A model generated the notes under the pieces. It was not told the DNA's origin. It was given only the letters and a program-made list of their open reading frames with translations, and did no database searches. A stretch of 64,000 nt of DNA, from the NCBI RefSeq assembly GCF_040954645.1, contig NC_092804.1, forward strand, positions 143,787,108 through 143,851,107, in the 5' to 3' direction. The DNA comes from Diabrotica undecimpunctata. Its lineage: Eukaryota; Arthropoda; Insecta; Coleoptera; Chrysomelidae. Below, piece after piece: positions 11,123 through 23,399 of this stretch (the first letter of the stretch is position 1; each line of letters starts with the position of its first letter). The translations under genes and the position numbers were made by a program.

Positions 11123-14100
11123 GCTGCCGCAAATAAACTCAGTTTTTTTAAAGGTGTTAAATAAATAAACGTGACTCAATTTTTGCCATTTTTTATGATT
11201 CTCATGAGATCAATACAACTGTTATTCACCGGCCACTATGGAGTTTCGATCACTAGAGCCTAATCTTCAAAACCAAAAGCATGAAATTTTAGTTTTAATT
11301 TTTTTAAACCAATGTGAGGCAGAGTTTTACTCTGCTAAAAGTTACTAGGGGGTCCTTTTTCTAATCCCAGGTCATTAAATATCATTTGACAATAGGAATT
11401 AAACTTAATACTTGAATAAGTCATAAGTTTGTTAATTTAAACGAATTAAAGGTTTTTCCCTAAAAAATATTTTTAAAAAGAATTAGTTTTCTTCATCTAA
11501 GGCATCTATAAGATAAGAAAATAATTTTTATGACAATCAATTTGTTCGAAAATCCTGATAAGTTTTTTATAATAATAACCGCAATCTTATGACTAGTCGA
11601 TTTTCTTTCTTCTCGCAAAGGTCTCTGTTTGTTACATTCAAAAAAATTAGTCACGCCCTGCAATTGTGATACTATGGTATAGAATGGACACGTCTACAAA
11701 TTTCCAGTTTGTGTCCAGAAGAAATCTTAAAAAGCAAAGTAAATAAAAACCAAGAGATGCACTGAAGAATGTTAGAAATTTTTGTAGAAATAAAAAATGT
11801 TTACATTTGGGGGATATAGTAGATGTATTAAATAGATGGACAAAAAAATATTTCAATACTTATAAAACGACAGAAAAAATAACAATATAAATACAATGAA
11901 TTCAGCAAAAACCACAACGAACCGAAAGAACAAGTGATAAGATATCCAACGAAAAAGATAAAATAAGTAATAAAGGAAGTAGAAAATAAACGCACAGAAT
12001 AAGGCAAATTGTCGGCAGAAATATTGAAAGAATAGTACTGCTCTAAGCCTGTAAGTTCCAAGCTACAATGATCAGTCAACGCTCTACACTGTCGGCGCAG
12101 AAAACCAGCGTTCATAATGGCCATATCCTACCCGCCGCTCGGAGTCAGACAGCTGTCCCGAGAATCTGAATTTGACTACCAGTCTTCATGTTGAATGTAC
12201 TTATATAGTACTTAGCTGTAATATATTGTAAAGTTTGTCCAGATCCTTTTTCGGTCTTAAAATAACTCGGCATCCTTACCAATTCTTATTCCTTTTTAAC
12301 ATATTTTGACATATTTTAATAATTTTAATTGTTTAAATAGATATATAAATAAATTTTTCCAAAATATGATTACTACACTTTAAATGCGAAATATTTTAAC
12401 CCTTTAAAAAGGAAATATACCTTAGGATATTAGCAGTTGGATGACAATATGAAGACTCGTCCACTCACAATTACAGTTTCTTATTCGAAAATCCGCAAGA
12501 TTAGATTTGTTAGATACTTAAGTGTAGTTAAAGGACAACCAATAAAATATCTGTACATAAAATATACGAACATACAATTTTTGTCGTTATTTAGTAGACT
12601 TATTAGAAAAAAATGGTTCAATATTATACAAAAAAGCAGTGAGAAAAACTCCCTGTACCACATTTAGCATATTTATGAACTTTCATTGCTACCTATATGG
12701 ATAAATGTTTAAATATATTTTTTTTATTTTAGGAATTCACTGCCGAGTTTCTATTAGCTGTTTGTGCTACGATAATTAGAGGATTTTTAAACGCCCAAAA
12801 CAATTTTCAATATATCTTTAAATGAACCATACTATGTGTGATCATTAGTTTTTTAGTGACTTTATAGTGTGGCCAACCAAAAAATATTCATGAGATGGAT
12901 ACATAAAGGTGATCATTGTTGATGCAAACGATTTTATATGGTTCGAGTATTTTGACATTATCCTAAATAATGCTTAAATGTTAAGATGTTACCTGGTGTA
13001 AAAATTAGATGTATTGGTTCAGAAATTGTCCTGCTGTAGTGACATCTCTTTTTGTTTACACGTCAAAGACAAGCATTTTATTACGATTTATTTATCAGCT
13101 TAGCTATATCAGCAAAATTAGATACTTGTTGGGATTCTGATTGTTCTTAACATATCTTAAAATAAAATGGATTGTTCAAAAAGAGTTAAGAGTGTTTGTA
13201 ATCTATTTTGCGTAATTAATTATGTCTACTTTTTACACCGAATCACAGAGGTCGTGTTTTGCTATCTTGTATGTGTCTGTTAGCTATAAATGTACCTATA
13301 TAGTAAATGAAGATTAATGATTTTCAAAGGCACTAATAGATGTCTAGCAGTCAGATAACGTAATAATGTAAATACAGGGTGTCCGCACTGTCCTCGCAAA
13401 AGAAAACCGAAAATTCTGAAGATGATCTTAGCCAAATTTATTATAGTTCTTTAGTATTCGTTTTATATAAGTATATTTAAGATTAATTATGTTAAAGTAT
13501 CAAAAAGCTGTACATTTATTTACATTATAAACAAAACTACCTAAAACGTATAAAAACTATCATCAATTTACATGATCTCATAAAAACATGTTATAAATAT
13601 ATATTTAATTTGCTCAGTATAGAGGATAGTAGGTACCCCTTTATATAGTAGATAACGCCCTTTCATACTGTACGTCTTTCCAAGATAAACGCACGTGCAT
13701 CAAAGATAATCCCATTACTTATATATATGAGAGAGTAGTAAAAGGAGTTTGCAGGATGCTTAAGTGTAAGTTGGAAAAAAATCCATAATTGCACCATTTT
13801 AACTCAAAATAATTTAGAGCTCAACTGTATAAAATGGTGCTTAGTATTGGAAATGAAATAACTCAAATGTAATAAATTATTTCAGTAGGCTTTAAGTAAT
13901 TAGGAGCATAGAAATTTCGTGTATTTGACGGCTATGCACATCAGATGGCAGATGACTTACCACGGCAATTTAAAGAGTTTCGATACCCTTTTCTACTTTA
14001 AATCTACAGTCTTCTACAAGACGAATCCTTTGTAAATAAAATTGACGGGGCCGCGATTCGATGTGGATACCGTGGAAAATAAATATTAGCTACACTCCGA

Positions 14101-16427
14101 TGGGTGAGGCAAAGATGATCTTCGCTCAATACCCAAAAAACAGTGGGACGACAACTGATCAATTCTAAACCTAGGTAAAGGGTGGATCGTTGTTGGTCGA
14201 TCAATGTTCGATCGCAACGGGGAACGGAAAGGTCGGTGGCCTCTCACCAAGAGTTAGAGTCGTTGGTGGTAGTGCGGGCATACAGAGAGGTGGCAAGTTA
14301 CCATCGTCTTAATCCATACTTTTATGTTCGGTCAGTTACTTCTATTTATTGAAATAAATAACTTTTATTAGTTTAATCAATTTAACTAGAAAAACTGCTA
14401 CAACTTATATCCAAAAGTATTAATTATTTATGAGTATTACTCTCTCATGCATAAATATATTATAAATAGATTATAAATTGTATATTGCACAATTATTAGT
14501 AAAAATACCACGATTGCGACGAAATACGATAAACACAATCAACAACAGATGTTCAGTATATCTGCTTCCCCTTACTATAAGTAAATTTGTTGATATAAAG
14601 ATTCTCTAATTTTTGAAAAATTTTCTATTATTCCCAAATTTGTCGCTAATATTAATTCTTGACCAAATTTAAATAAAAATAATATACATTTGGCATCCTT
14701 AGGATAAAGCATAATGCAGTATCGAGGTTCAAGGCAACGCGACTAAAACGCGAAGATACACATATAGCGAGACTCATTGTGCGATTTTTAAATGGAGACA
14801 AAACGATTAATAAAGAGAAGTAAAGTACAATTCGTACTTGTACTTCTAGTCTATGTCGGGTCTACCACCATCTTCAAAGAAATAAAAAAATTCTAATTCC
14901 TATTGTAAACACAAGTTTTTTCCATTCTTCATTTTGGAGTAGCGGTTGCTCTCACCATTAAAAATTTTACGACGAAGAAAAATTTATAGCTTGTCGAGCA
15001 AGGAACATATTATATTAAATCTAACATTGTCACTAACTTTGTCACTGTGCTACCTAAAAGTCGTTTCTCCTCTTTCTACGTATCAATTCAGATATATTGT
15101 CCTAACATTGGTCGCATTACTAGTCACAAATCTTGTCGCTGCACTATGTTTTTACCTTTATGGTGAGCGACAAGGAGGTGAAAAAAAATTAGATGTTTGG
15201 CATTTATAAATAAATCATTGAATGAAAATAAATGCACCCGAATAATTTTTTCTGACGCTCTCACATCAGCAGATGTTGTGAAATGCATCAAATTTAAAAA
15301 GTTACAGCATCCTTCGAAAAAATTAGTGTTAAAAAATTTAAATAAAACCTTTTTCAGTTTTCTCGTGTGTTGACAGTTTATGGACAAATGTTTATTGATG
15401 GATATTTAAGAAATGCAGGCTTGTTCATAATGTAAACTTAATACTTATATTTAAGGAGAAAACAGTTTTAATAACGGGTTTTAGATGAAAGTTTCCTGAA
15501 CATAGTGTAACTGTAGTACTAATTATTTTTTACTACGATAACTAATCAAGTTTTTAATTAAGTTTTTAGTTAAATGTAAAATACAAAAGTTTATAAACTA
15601 GACTGACAAAGTAAGGTGGGACAAATAGGGAATTTCTATTAAATAAACTCGAAATATGTTTTGATATCAATATTATTAGTCGAAAACGTCAACATTATTT
15701 CAAACATTAAGTATAGTCTATTTTAAGTTTTTGTTTTACTTAACACTTGAGTTAAAAAATTAGTAGTAAATTTTGAAATAAAGTTCCACAAGTCTGTAAA
15801 AAAAGAGTAAAGCTTTATTTTGAAATGAAATCTACGCTGTTTTGTTATTATCTCTCTTTTTATGGCGTCTAAGTCTTTATTTATTGCGTCACATCTATTT
15901 GATATTCACATTCATTCCTACAATTGACCTACATAATTTTATGATTCTCTTTATTTTGAATAGCCATATTTCTCCTATTTCACTGTATATTTCATCCATC
16001 GCTAATTTAATCAGTCACTCATTATCGTTAAACGAAATGGAATGGAAGGAACACAAATTGTGAGAAGCATATTTCCGTACACTACAGGGCTTGTGAACAA
16101 GGCAGAATGGTTCGGAGCGGAATACACGCTAAACACCCAAAGATTGGTTAGGTTATTCCCCGTATGATGCTTCAACCAACAAGTTGGTAAACCCTTTCCT
16201 GGCTGTGCTGCACTTGATTGTTTTTCAGTGGGACCTCTTTATTTTGTGATATACGCCTGTAACGGGATCGGTTCCATAGTTTCCAGATGATTTGGGTGTT
16301 TGGGCTTCTTTGTTTGCTTTGTTTGTTTCTGGTCCATTCTTGTAATACGGGACACTCCCGGCAGAGTCCAACCGAAGTTGAACCGTCGTTAGCTGCCTCT
16401 AGGTCGTGCTCACTTCACAGAATTAGA
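11123..16427. other. A+T-rich stretch, no gene recognised
   Basis: About 5.3 kb with no supported coding exon. Open frames at 11647-11856, 11828-12124, 14946-15209, 15124-15387 and 15842-16063 are short and A/T-driven, with no motif. A TACAGGGTGTCC sequence at 13374 resembles one end of insect mariner-like or MITE families, but I found no matching inverted end. A GC-richer patch at about 14040-14300 also lacks a clear frame. Confidence 0.5.
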
Positions 16428-16474
16428 GACCATAACCGAGTATGAAGATTCCTTTACCTCTACAAGGTGTCACG
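16428..16474. repeat. Dispersed repeat segment (copy 2; copy 1 at 2862-2909)
   Basis: It matches 2862-2909 in the same orientation, at GACCATAACCGAG and CAAGGTGTCAC. The surrounding GC-richer 16.1-16.5 kb probably belongs to the same unidentified element. No reading frame is preserved in both copies. Confidence 0.5.
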
Positions 16475-17437
16475 GATTTCAGAGCAGATATTTGATTAAT
16501 TGTAACTCTGGTCAATGGAGTCTGTCCATTATAGAAAATCATTTCTAGTAGAGCATTATTTCTTATGAAACAGTTAAAAACAGACATAAGTCTTTAAAGA
16601 CTTCAGAACTGATGTACAACCTAGTATGGTGAATGTCATTTATTGAAAAGAGATACATATATTCTTGGTTTAGCTTCAGAACCGAACAGGATTGCCTTTG
16701 TAAAAATATATACCTTAACCACTGTGTTTGTGGGCATTTTAACTATTAATTTCAAGTAAAAATCCGTCCTATCCTGTACGAACATGATAAAATAAATTGA
16801 CCAATACTAGAATAGATCGACTTCGAAATAAAATATTAGATTATTGAACAATTTAAATATTAAGAAAATTAATGTGAATCAAGATTTTGATTCATTACCT
16901 TTCTTTGTTTCATTTATTATTATTTATGGAAATCATTTTTTAAATCTAAACATTTTGACTGCGCATCTGCTTTTCCACACTTCCTCAAATATTAATATAT
17001 ACTGTATATGTATGTGAAATAGTATGCTGTAGAAGTTAGGATATGAAGGCAATGCGTGGTATCCACGATTTTGATAAATAAGTATTCGTCTTTTTCATAA
17101 CTTGCATTAGCTATTGTCATGTATACCACGCCCGGTAATCGTTCTCACACGATTTGGATTTTGCACAAGACGTTTGTTGCAAAATAATCGATAAAGGGAA
17201 TGGATAAATATCTCATTATTGTGCACGATGACAGATGGTTACATTCAATCGAAATTTTTCAGTAAATCTACAAACTCCAATTCAGACAATTCAAATAGCG
17301 TGTATAGAGATTCGGAGTTTCAGATATTTGATTTCTTATTTGCTCCAATGCTTCAATAATATTTTTAACATCTGTTAATAGTGCAGCTTAGGAGCCATGG
17401 CCCGTTATTCTTAGATTTTGATATATAATGAATTTAA

Positions 17438-17743
17438 GGGCCGATTGTTTGAACGCTAATCAAAACTTAATTGTAATCAAATATTTAATTAAAATCAAAT
17501 ACGTCACATTTTGAGGTTATGTTGACTGATTTATTTTATTCAGCTTTATTATTTTACGTTTTAATTTAAAATAAACCATAATTAAACTCTTTTTGATGTT
17601 AATTTCATGTTTTTATTTACAAATCAATAATAATAATAATAATAAGCAATTTTTAATCATTTTGACAGCTGCTGAGACGTAATTGATTGTAATTAAATAT
17701 TTGATTACAAGTAAGTTTTGATTAGAGTTCGAACAATCGGTCC
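17438..17743. mobile_element. MITE, 306 bp, PIF/Harbinger-like, TAA target duplication
   Basis: The ends GGGCCGATTGTTTGAAC (17438) and GTTCGAACAATCGGTCC (to 17743) are inverted copies. Complementarity continues for about 68 bp with a handful of mismatches. TAA lies directly outside each end (17435-17437 and 17744-17746). A 3-bp TWA duplication with GGG/GGC-starting ends is typical of PIF/Harbinger MITEs. The interior is A/T-rich with a short (AAT)n run and no ORF. Confidence 0.85.
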
Positions 17744-18214
17744 TAAGAGTAACAAAAACGGCTAGTGTCCAAAACGTCATGCCGACATGACACCTATGGA
17801 CATTTAAAAAATACCTCGATGATCCAAACCTTTTGATTAATAATATACGAAATACACGTATTGTGTCTGTAGACCGTTAGCATCCATGTATTCGTGACAT
17901 TTTTATTATTGCTGACATTGAATATCAAAGGTACAGCGTTTAATCACGGTACTATCTCTAACCCTGAAGAAACATGCTTGAAATTACTAACTCATAATAA
18001 TTGTTTAACACTTACAAGTTAATTGTAGTTATTTTCTTTTACAAATAAAGATAGGTAACCTGCTTTTTCAAATATTTAGTCTACATTAAACCAGTGATAA
18101 CTTTTTAATGTGTTTTTAAAGAAACAGATCAGAACTGTGATTATATTAAGTGTAATTTATTTAGTATGGCTAACAATATTGTAATGATACATTGTTTTCC
18201 AGATTATAGGCCAA

Positions 18215-18323
18215 GGTCTAGAATTATTTCTTCCTGTCCTTTCGTCTGGACGTTGGTAAATAATGTCAAAGTTGAAGCGGCAACGGTCGCAGACTAAATG
18301 TCACGAGGAAATAATTCCAGACC
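18215..18323. repeat. Short fold-back element, about 40-bp arms
   Basis: GGTCTAGAATTATTT at 18215 and AAATAATTCCAGACC ending at 18323 are inverted copies. The pairing carries on inward through TTCGTCTGGACGTTG and its partner with some mismatches, giving a 109-bp near-palindrome. No target duplication was identified. It could be a tiny MITE or a structured RNA. Confidence 0.65.
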
Positions 18324-19719
18324 ACAGATTATATACTCGGCAACAATGTATTACAAGATATCGGCCGTGAAAACCTACACTTTTACAAGATTGTTTACTG
18401 TACTGAACTTTTAGAATAGCACAATTTTTATATCTCACAACACATTTACGGGAAAGTTAATTTGTTATAGTGGATATGTGCAATAAAATAGTTTGGCAAA
18501 CAAATATATCTTTATTGATAAAGCTAGCGTTAATTATGGAGATTATTATAAGATATACCTAAAAAATATAATAAATATATCATTTTTTAATATTTATTAG
18601 TTTCGGTCTGGCATGTTTGTATCTATTTAAAGAGAATTAAAGTAATGGCACTAATTTTTATGTACATTACGCAAAGACTGCTTTTATCTTGCAATATAGT
18701 TTTATTGTCCATTGATATCTTCTAACGCGTAACACAGAAATTTGTTTCTGGTATCTCAAAATTTCGCGGTCTAGTAAACACACAATTATTTTGCCATCCA
18801 AGATAAATGGCGCCTACATACTCGTGGGAAATGAGGTTAAGAGTCATGTCTTTCTGTTTCCGAGTGTGTATTCCAACGATGCAATATACTCAGGATGGAA
18901 CCTAGGAACAAATACTTGCGTCCAAAGTAGCTAGTAACAAGGTCGATTCTTGTTTCTGAAATGTCAGTGGTGAACCGTAGTTGCACATCACCAATGGTTT
19001 GCACGTCAATGATGTGACTTTGAGATTAGAAAATGTTACGGCAACAAAAGTGTTATAAAAATATAATTCTTAATTTCTGACATATTCGTAATACTTACAA
19101 ATGAAAGGTAATCTTATCTTTTATTGTCTGTTGTGTTTTTGCTGTATTACATGCAGTACAACGAAACATTTTTAATGTTTTTTGTATTCAACTCGTATTC
19201 AATGCCTTCAACGACGATGAACTGCATATTAAAAATTTAACTAATTTATTGATTTAACAGAAAGAATACATTAAATTATTGACTTAACACATCATGTTAC
19301 CAGTTTAACATTAAAATATCGAGGATAACTATATTCACGTAAATCACCTGTCAAATTCACGTTGGACTTTGTAGCTAGTAATGTGACGTCAGTTTCGTCG
19401 TGTATCGGCTATATGTAAATTTATTCATAGGTTCTGCCCTGAGTATATTACATCGTTGGTGTATTCGATCTATAACTATTTCTGATGAGTATATGTATAT
19501 GACAGTATATGGCGAAATATTTCATAGTAGAATAGAAGGTTCAGAAGTAGAAGGTTTCAAACAGATAGGACAAAGCGTTCGTGCCTTGAAGCTCATAGAA
19601 TTATAGCTATATTAGCGTGTGTTAAATGGAAAAAATTACAATAATATAAAATGAGAAACTTTTAAAAAAGGTATGTTTTCTACAATTCTTTAATACCAAT
19701 ATGACCTTTATGGTTGTGT
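18324..19719. other. No recognisable feature
   Basis: A+T-rich. The frame at 19400-19606 (+) has no family resemblance. Confidence 0.5.
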
Positions 19720-20064
19720 TGCATATATCTTCTTCTTTGCGTGCCATACTTGTTTTCAAGCGTTGGCTATCGTCATATTAGCAAGTTGCTTCTCGGTCTG
19801 TAGCTAGATGACAATTCCTCGACCTGACCATTGTCTAATTTTAAGCAGCTAGGACAGTTGTTTTCTTTCAATCAAGCGTTTTCCTTCTATTTTGACCTGA
19901 ATGATCAAGCGGAGTAAGCGGCCTTCCTCATTTTGATGATCTTGACCAATTCTCGCTCTTGGATAGTTTCTAGCACAAGTTTGTTGGATATGTCTGATTT
20001 TGAGCATGCGACGGTACCACCACAATTCGAACGCTTCCAATCTATTTAGACTTTTGACTTTCAT
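19720..20064 (-). mobile_element. RTE-like LINE, 3' fragment
   Basis: The - strand reads LEAFELWWYRRMLKI, then degenerate sequence, then LIIQVKIEGKRLIERKQ. This corresponds to the segment downstream of the reverse transcriptase in the endonuclease-RT proteins common in insects (usual form: AFEMWxYRRxLKISW ... LQLIxQGKVEGKR). A TCTTCTTCTTT-type 3' end lies at 19720-19745. It is 5'-truncated, contains frameshifts, and abuts the AT microsatellite. Confidence 0.75.
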
Positions 20065-20066
20065 TG

Positions 20067-20068
<2 letters not shown>

Positions 20069-20128
<60 letters not shown>
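20069..20128. repeat. (AT)n microsatellite, about 60 bp
   Basis: An uninterrupted AT dinucleotide run, immediately beside the 5' end of the RTE fragment. Confidence 0.97.
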
Positions 20129-20133
<5 letters not shown>

Positions 20134-20724
20134 CACATTTTAAACATCACATTAATTATAACCAATAAATACAAAAATTACATCACGTGAATGTCTGTGT
20201 AAGTCAAAGTCCGTGTATGTCAAAGATACAACCAAGTTGGAGATTTGGTCTGCCTTGACAGACTGAGAAATCATTTGGAAGGACGTATGACTTGAGCATC
20301 TGCCTGTTTGGTTATTTTTACATAGAATATACACGAGGTTTACTATGTGACAGAAACCGTGTATTCACAAAATTCCCAAATCCGAATTTTGAAATTTTTT
20401 TCTATATTTGACTACTGTATTTCCCATATTTTGGGAAATTTTTCTATTTTGTATACATTTGAAACTATACTAACTTAACTAAAAAGGTATACGTGGTATT
20501 TCAGTAAAGAGCAGTAAGTAATTGCGGGTTGTGACCACATATTATGGGGACCAAAAACTTAATTACTATCTTCATAATTCTCGCAACCTTTATTTATGAT
20601 TAAGGGATATCGTGCAATATTTCACTTATGTATTTATGCTTAAATGTTTTGGTAATGTAATGATATGGAAAGCAAAATCTAAATTAAAGAACTAAAAATT
20701 AGGTTTATATTGTTATTAATAGAA

Positions 20725-20728
<4 letters not shown>

Positions 20729-20795
<67 letters not shown>
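20729..20795. repeat. (AT)n microsatellite, about 67 bp
   Basis: An AT run lying about 65 bp downstream (in - strand sense) of the hammerhead-like motif at 20861-20888. The same arrangement recurs near 35.4 and 59.3 kb. Confidence 0.97.
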
Positions 20796-20798
<3 letters not shown>

Positions 20799-20860
20799 AC
20801 AACTATTTGGGTATGCAGCCGAAGACAGGACAAAGAAGTACTCTTTTTAGTATACCAAGC

Positions 20861-20888
20861 TTTCGCAAATCTTTATTTACATCATCAG
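20861..20888 (-). ncRNA. Hammerhead-like ribozyme core (copy 1)
   Basis: The - strand reads CTGATGA, U, GUAAAU, a 4-nt loop, AUUUGC, GAAA. This has the layout of a hammerhead core with a 6-bp stem II (one G-U pair). The extra U after CUGAUGA departs from the canonical core. I could not establish stems I and III or a cleavage triplet with confidence. A flanking ...GAGTAC...CTGCATACCC stretch is shared with the copy at 59350-59377. Ribozyme activity is inferred, not shown. Confidence 0.5.
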
Positions 20889-22208
20889 GGTGCTATAATA
20901 AACAAAATTAGTACAAATTACAGAATAAAAATTATTTTGTATCTTACACTAATTGAGGTTAGTTGTCATGGTGTATTTTCTAGTACATGTAGTACTTTGT
21001 GAAGCTATTGCCTCAAAATTTAGTGTCATATATAACAAATTCCGGTTAGGGTTAATTTTGGTCGCGCAGGTTTTAAATAAACCCATTTTAGCTACATCGG
21101 TTAAGTAAATCGTGGCAAGTAGCAGATAACACTAACTTAATTAACAATAACTAACCTTAATTAGCAGTAACTAGCAGTTCACACATATGTTGTTTAAATT
21201 CAAATATGGTTGTGTAAATTAATCGATACATTTGTCCTCCCTGTATCCCTAAGATCCCTATAGTACCGCGCGGGGAATGCCTCTCGCGAACCACAAGAAC
21301 GTGATCGTCGACAAGAGGGACAGACGCAACTCGACAGTGAACCAATGCACCTATATTGAATTCGTTGTGTTCGTTGTTTCGTAAAGTAGTGTAAATCATG
21401 GTAATTAGTTTCAATTCCAGTAATTCTTACCTAGTTTTATCTGAACCTATAAATTGTTTTGATTGTTTATTGCAACCATTTAAAATTTGATGATTATTTG
21501 CACCTATGAGTTAAAGTTCATTAAGGAAATAAATATAATTGATGTTAATTTAATTATTATTAATTCTCGTAATAGTTCATTGTTTATTTAATTCGGTACA
21601 CATGTCTTAGAATGAATACCAAGGTTTCAACCTTAAACCGCGTTTGCTGTATCTCCGCATACCATTGCTTTTATTTCGTTAGTATATCCTTATCATTACA
21701 TATTTTGTTTTATTATCTTGCCACGTGAAGTGAAGTAAAAAACAAAGAATGTGTGGTGCATGAAGAACATAAAATGCTTTGTTTTTATTTTGTTACAACA
21801 GCTGTGTACACTTTAGTTGTAATTATTACTTTCCATATCAAATATTACTACAATGCTATAGTAACTCTCAAACAAAAGATTTACATAGATTTACACAGTT
21901 TGAAATAATTTGAATTTTTATTTTTATTGTATTATTTTACAATGATATAAATCACTTAAAAATGGTTTGAAAATGTTTATCCTTGCGTACCACATACAAG
22001 AAAGGTTTTTATATTTATTTATTTTAAATATTTTTGACCTTATAACTGTTGTTAGTATTTTATTGAGTTTATTTTTATATATTGGCTGTTTTTTAGAGGT
22101 TTATAACTTTAAATGAATTAAAATAAATATAAATTGTATTAATTGCAATGAAATTGAATTTATTTAAGATCATTTTTACCATTTCATTTATTTTTTACCT
22201 AATTGGAT
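20889..22208. other. No recognisable feature
   Basis: A+T-rich, with a GC-richer patch at 21230-21330 inside a - strand frame (21157-21414) that I do not recognise. No splice or family evidence. Confidence 0.45.
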
Positions 22209-22262
22209 CTACAAAATGGCTCTACATCCACACCTATGTGTGGATGTTGCGCCATTTTGTAG
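22209..22262. repeat. 25-bp hairpin with 4-base loop
   Basis: The arms 22209-22233 and 22238-22262 pair at 23 of 25 positions, and each outer end is CTACAAAATGGC. It lies next to the mariner remnant and may be a secondary fold-back within it. Confidence 0.8.
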
Positions 22263-22293
22263 AAACCACAGTTCGGATTTTTTTAATGTAACG

Positions 22294-22509
22294 CTATTTT
22301 AATAATAGCTTTAGAATTATTTTCATCCCAAATGCGACAGTTTTAATTATTGACTTACCATTCAACCAAAAATGAACTTTTTTGCTGAACCAATTTTGCT
22401 TGTGAAAATCGCTCAATGTACCCCGAGGTGAGTGGTCGTGGGGCTTCAATTCTTGCACAGCAGCAATAGCTCCTTTGGCATGCACGACACGACGTATCAA
22501 AGAATGCAT
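22294..22509 (-). pseudogene. Mariner/Tc1-family transposase fragment
   Basis: The 71-codon - strand frame contains LSDFHKQNWFSKKVHFWLNG. This is a decayed form of the FxxKIIFSDEAHFWLNG motif that carries the first catalytic Asp in a large insect transposase family. Here SDEAHF has become SKKVHF, so the catalytic residue is lost. No second half was found. It is a dead fragment. Confidence 0.65.
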
Positions 22510-23399
22510 ATGATCATTTACAGTAAACGTACTACAAAAAAGTTTTATTGTTAATCGAATTAATTGCTCTGATGTACGGCATTATGTCAACCTTAAACTG
22601 GCACAGTCCACGATGCGTTTCACAAAACGAACAATGTTTTTCGAAGTAAATATGCATGATTATACTAGCGTGGTTCATGAGTTAGTCTATTATGAGTAAA
22701 CGACCAACAATACTAAACGATAAGCTTTGAGATATCAAAATGTCTCTGCCACTGGAAAGAATGTTGCAAACTTCGAGTTATATGCTTCTAAAAAACATGT
22801 TACATAATTATGTTCAACACATGACAGTTATAGAATATAGCAGTTTTTTATTTAATTTTATTACATACTGTTTAATTTATCGAGCAACTCAAACCTTAAG
22901 TCAGTAATTATGTTGTTTTTTAAAAATTAAACATTGATGCAACCCAGATTATATAGTGATTTGTTAATTTTTACGTATTATATGCGAATTATTTAAGGAA
23001 TGGATAAAAAGGTACAAACAGTTTATATCATATTAGAAAGGTAGACGTAAGTTTATTTTCTCCAAATATTCCAAAGAATACTGTTTTGTTGGCCATTGGA
23101 AACAATATAATAATAAGTTTATAATAGGAAAATCGTGTGGCTTTTATTTGAATTATACCAGTACACTTTTTATTCTCTTCAACTTCTTCCAATAATGTCT
23201 GCAGTGGAACTGCAGATTATTCAAGACTACTTAGGACTAGAGTCCTAGTTCGTCTTCTCTTATTTCTCCATCGAATCATTTGCTGTGCCTTGTTTTGTTT
23301 TGTGCCGAAATTGTAAGTTCAATCTATGATTTGACACTAAATTAAATTCATTTTTATCGCCATTCGTATCTCTGAAGCAGTAAATACAGGGTTTTATTA
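22510..23399. other. No recognisable feature
   Basis: A+T-rich with no frames of interest. Confidence 0.5.

Noticed and set aside
10332..11168. Open frames on the + strand (119, 158 and 85 codons) opposite the LINE
   Set aside because: They are antisense shadows of the RNase H frame on the - strand; their sequences show no domain and end at the element boundaries.
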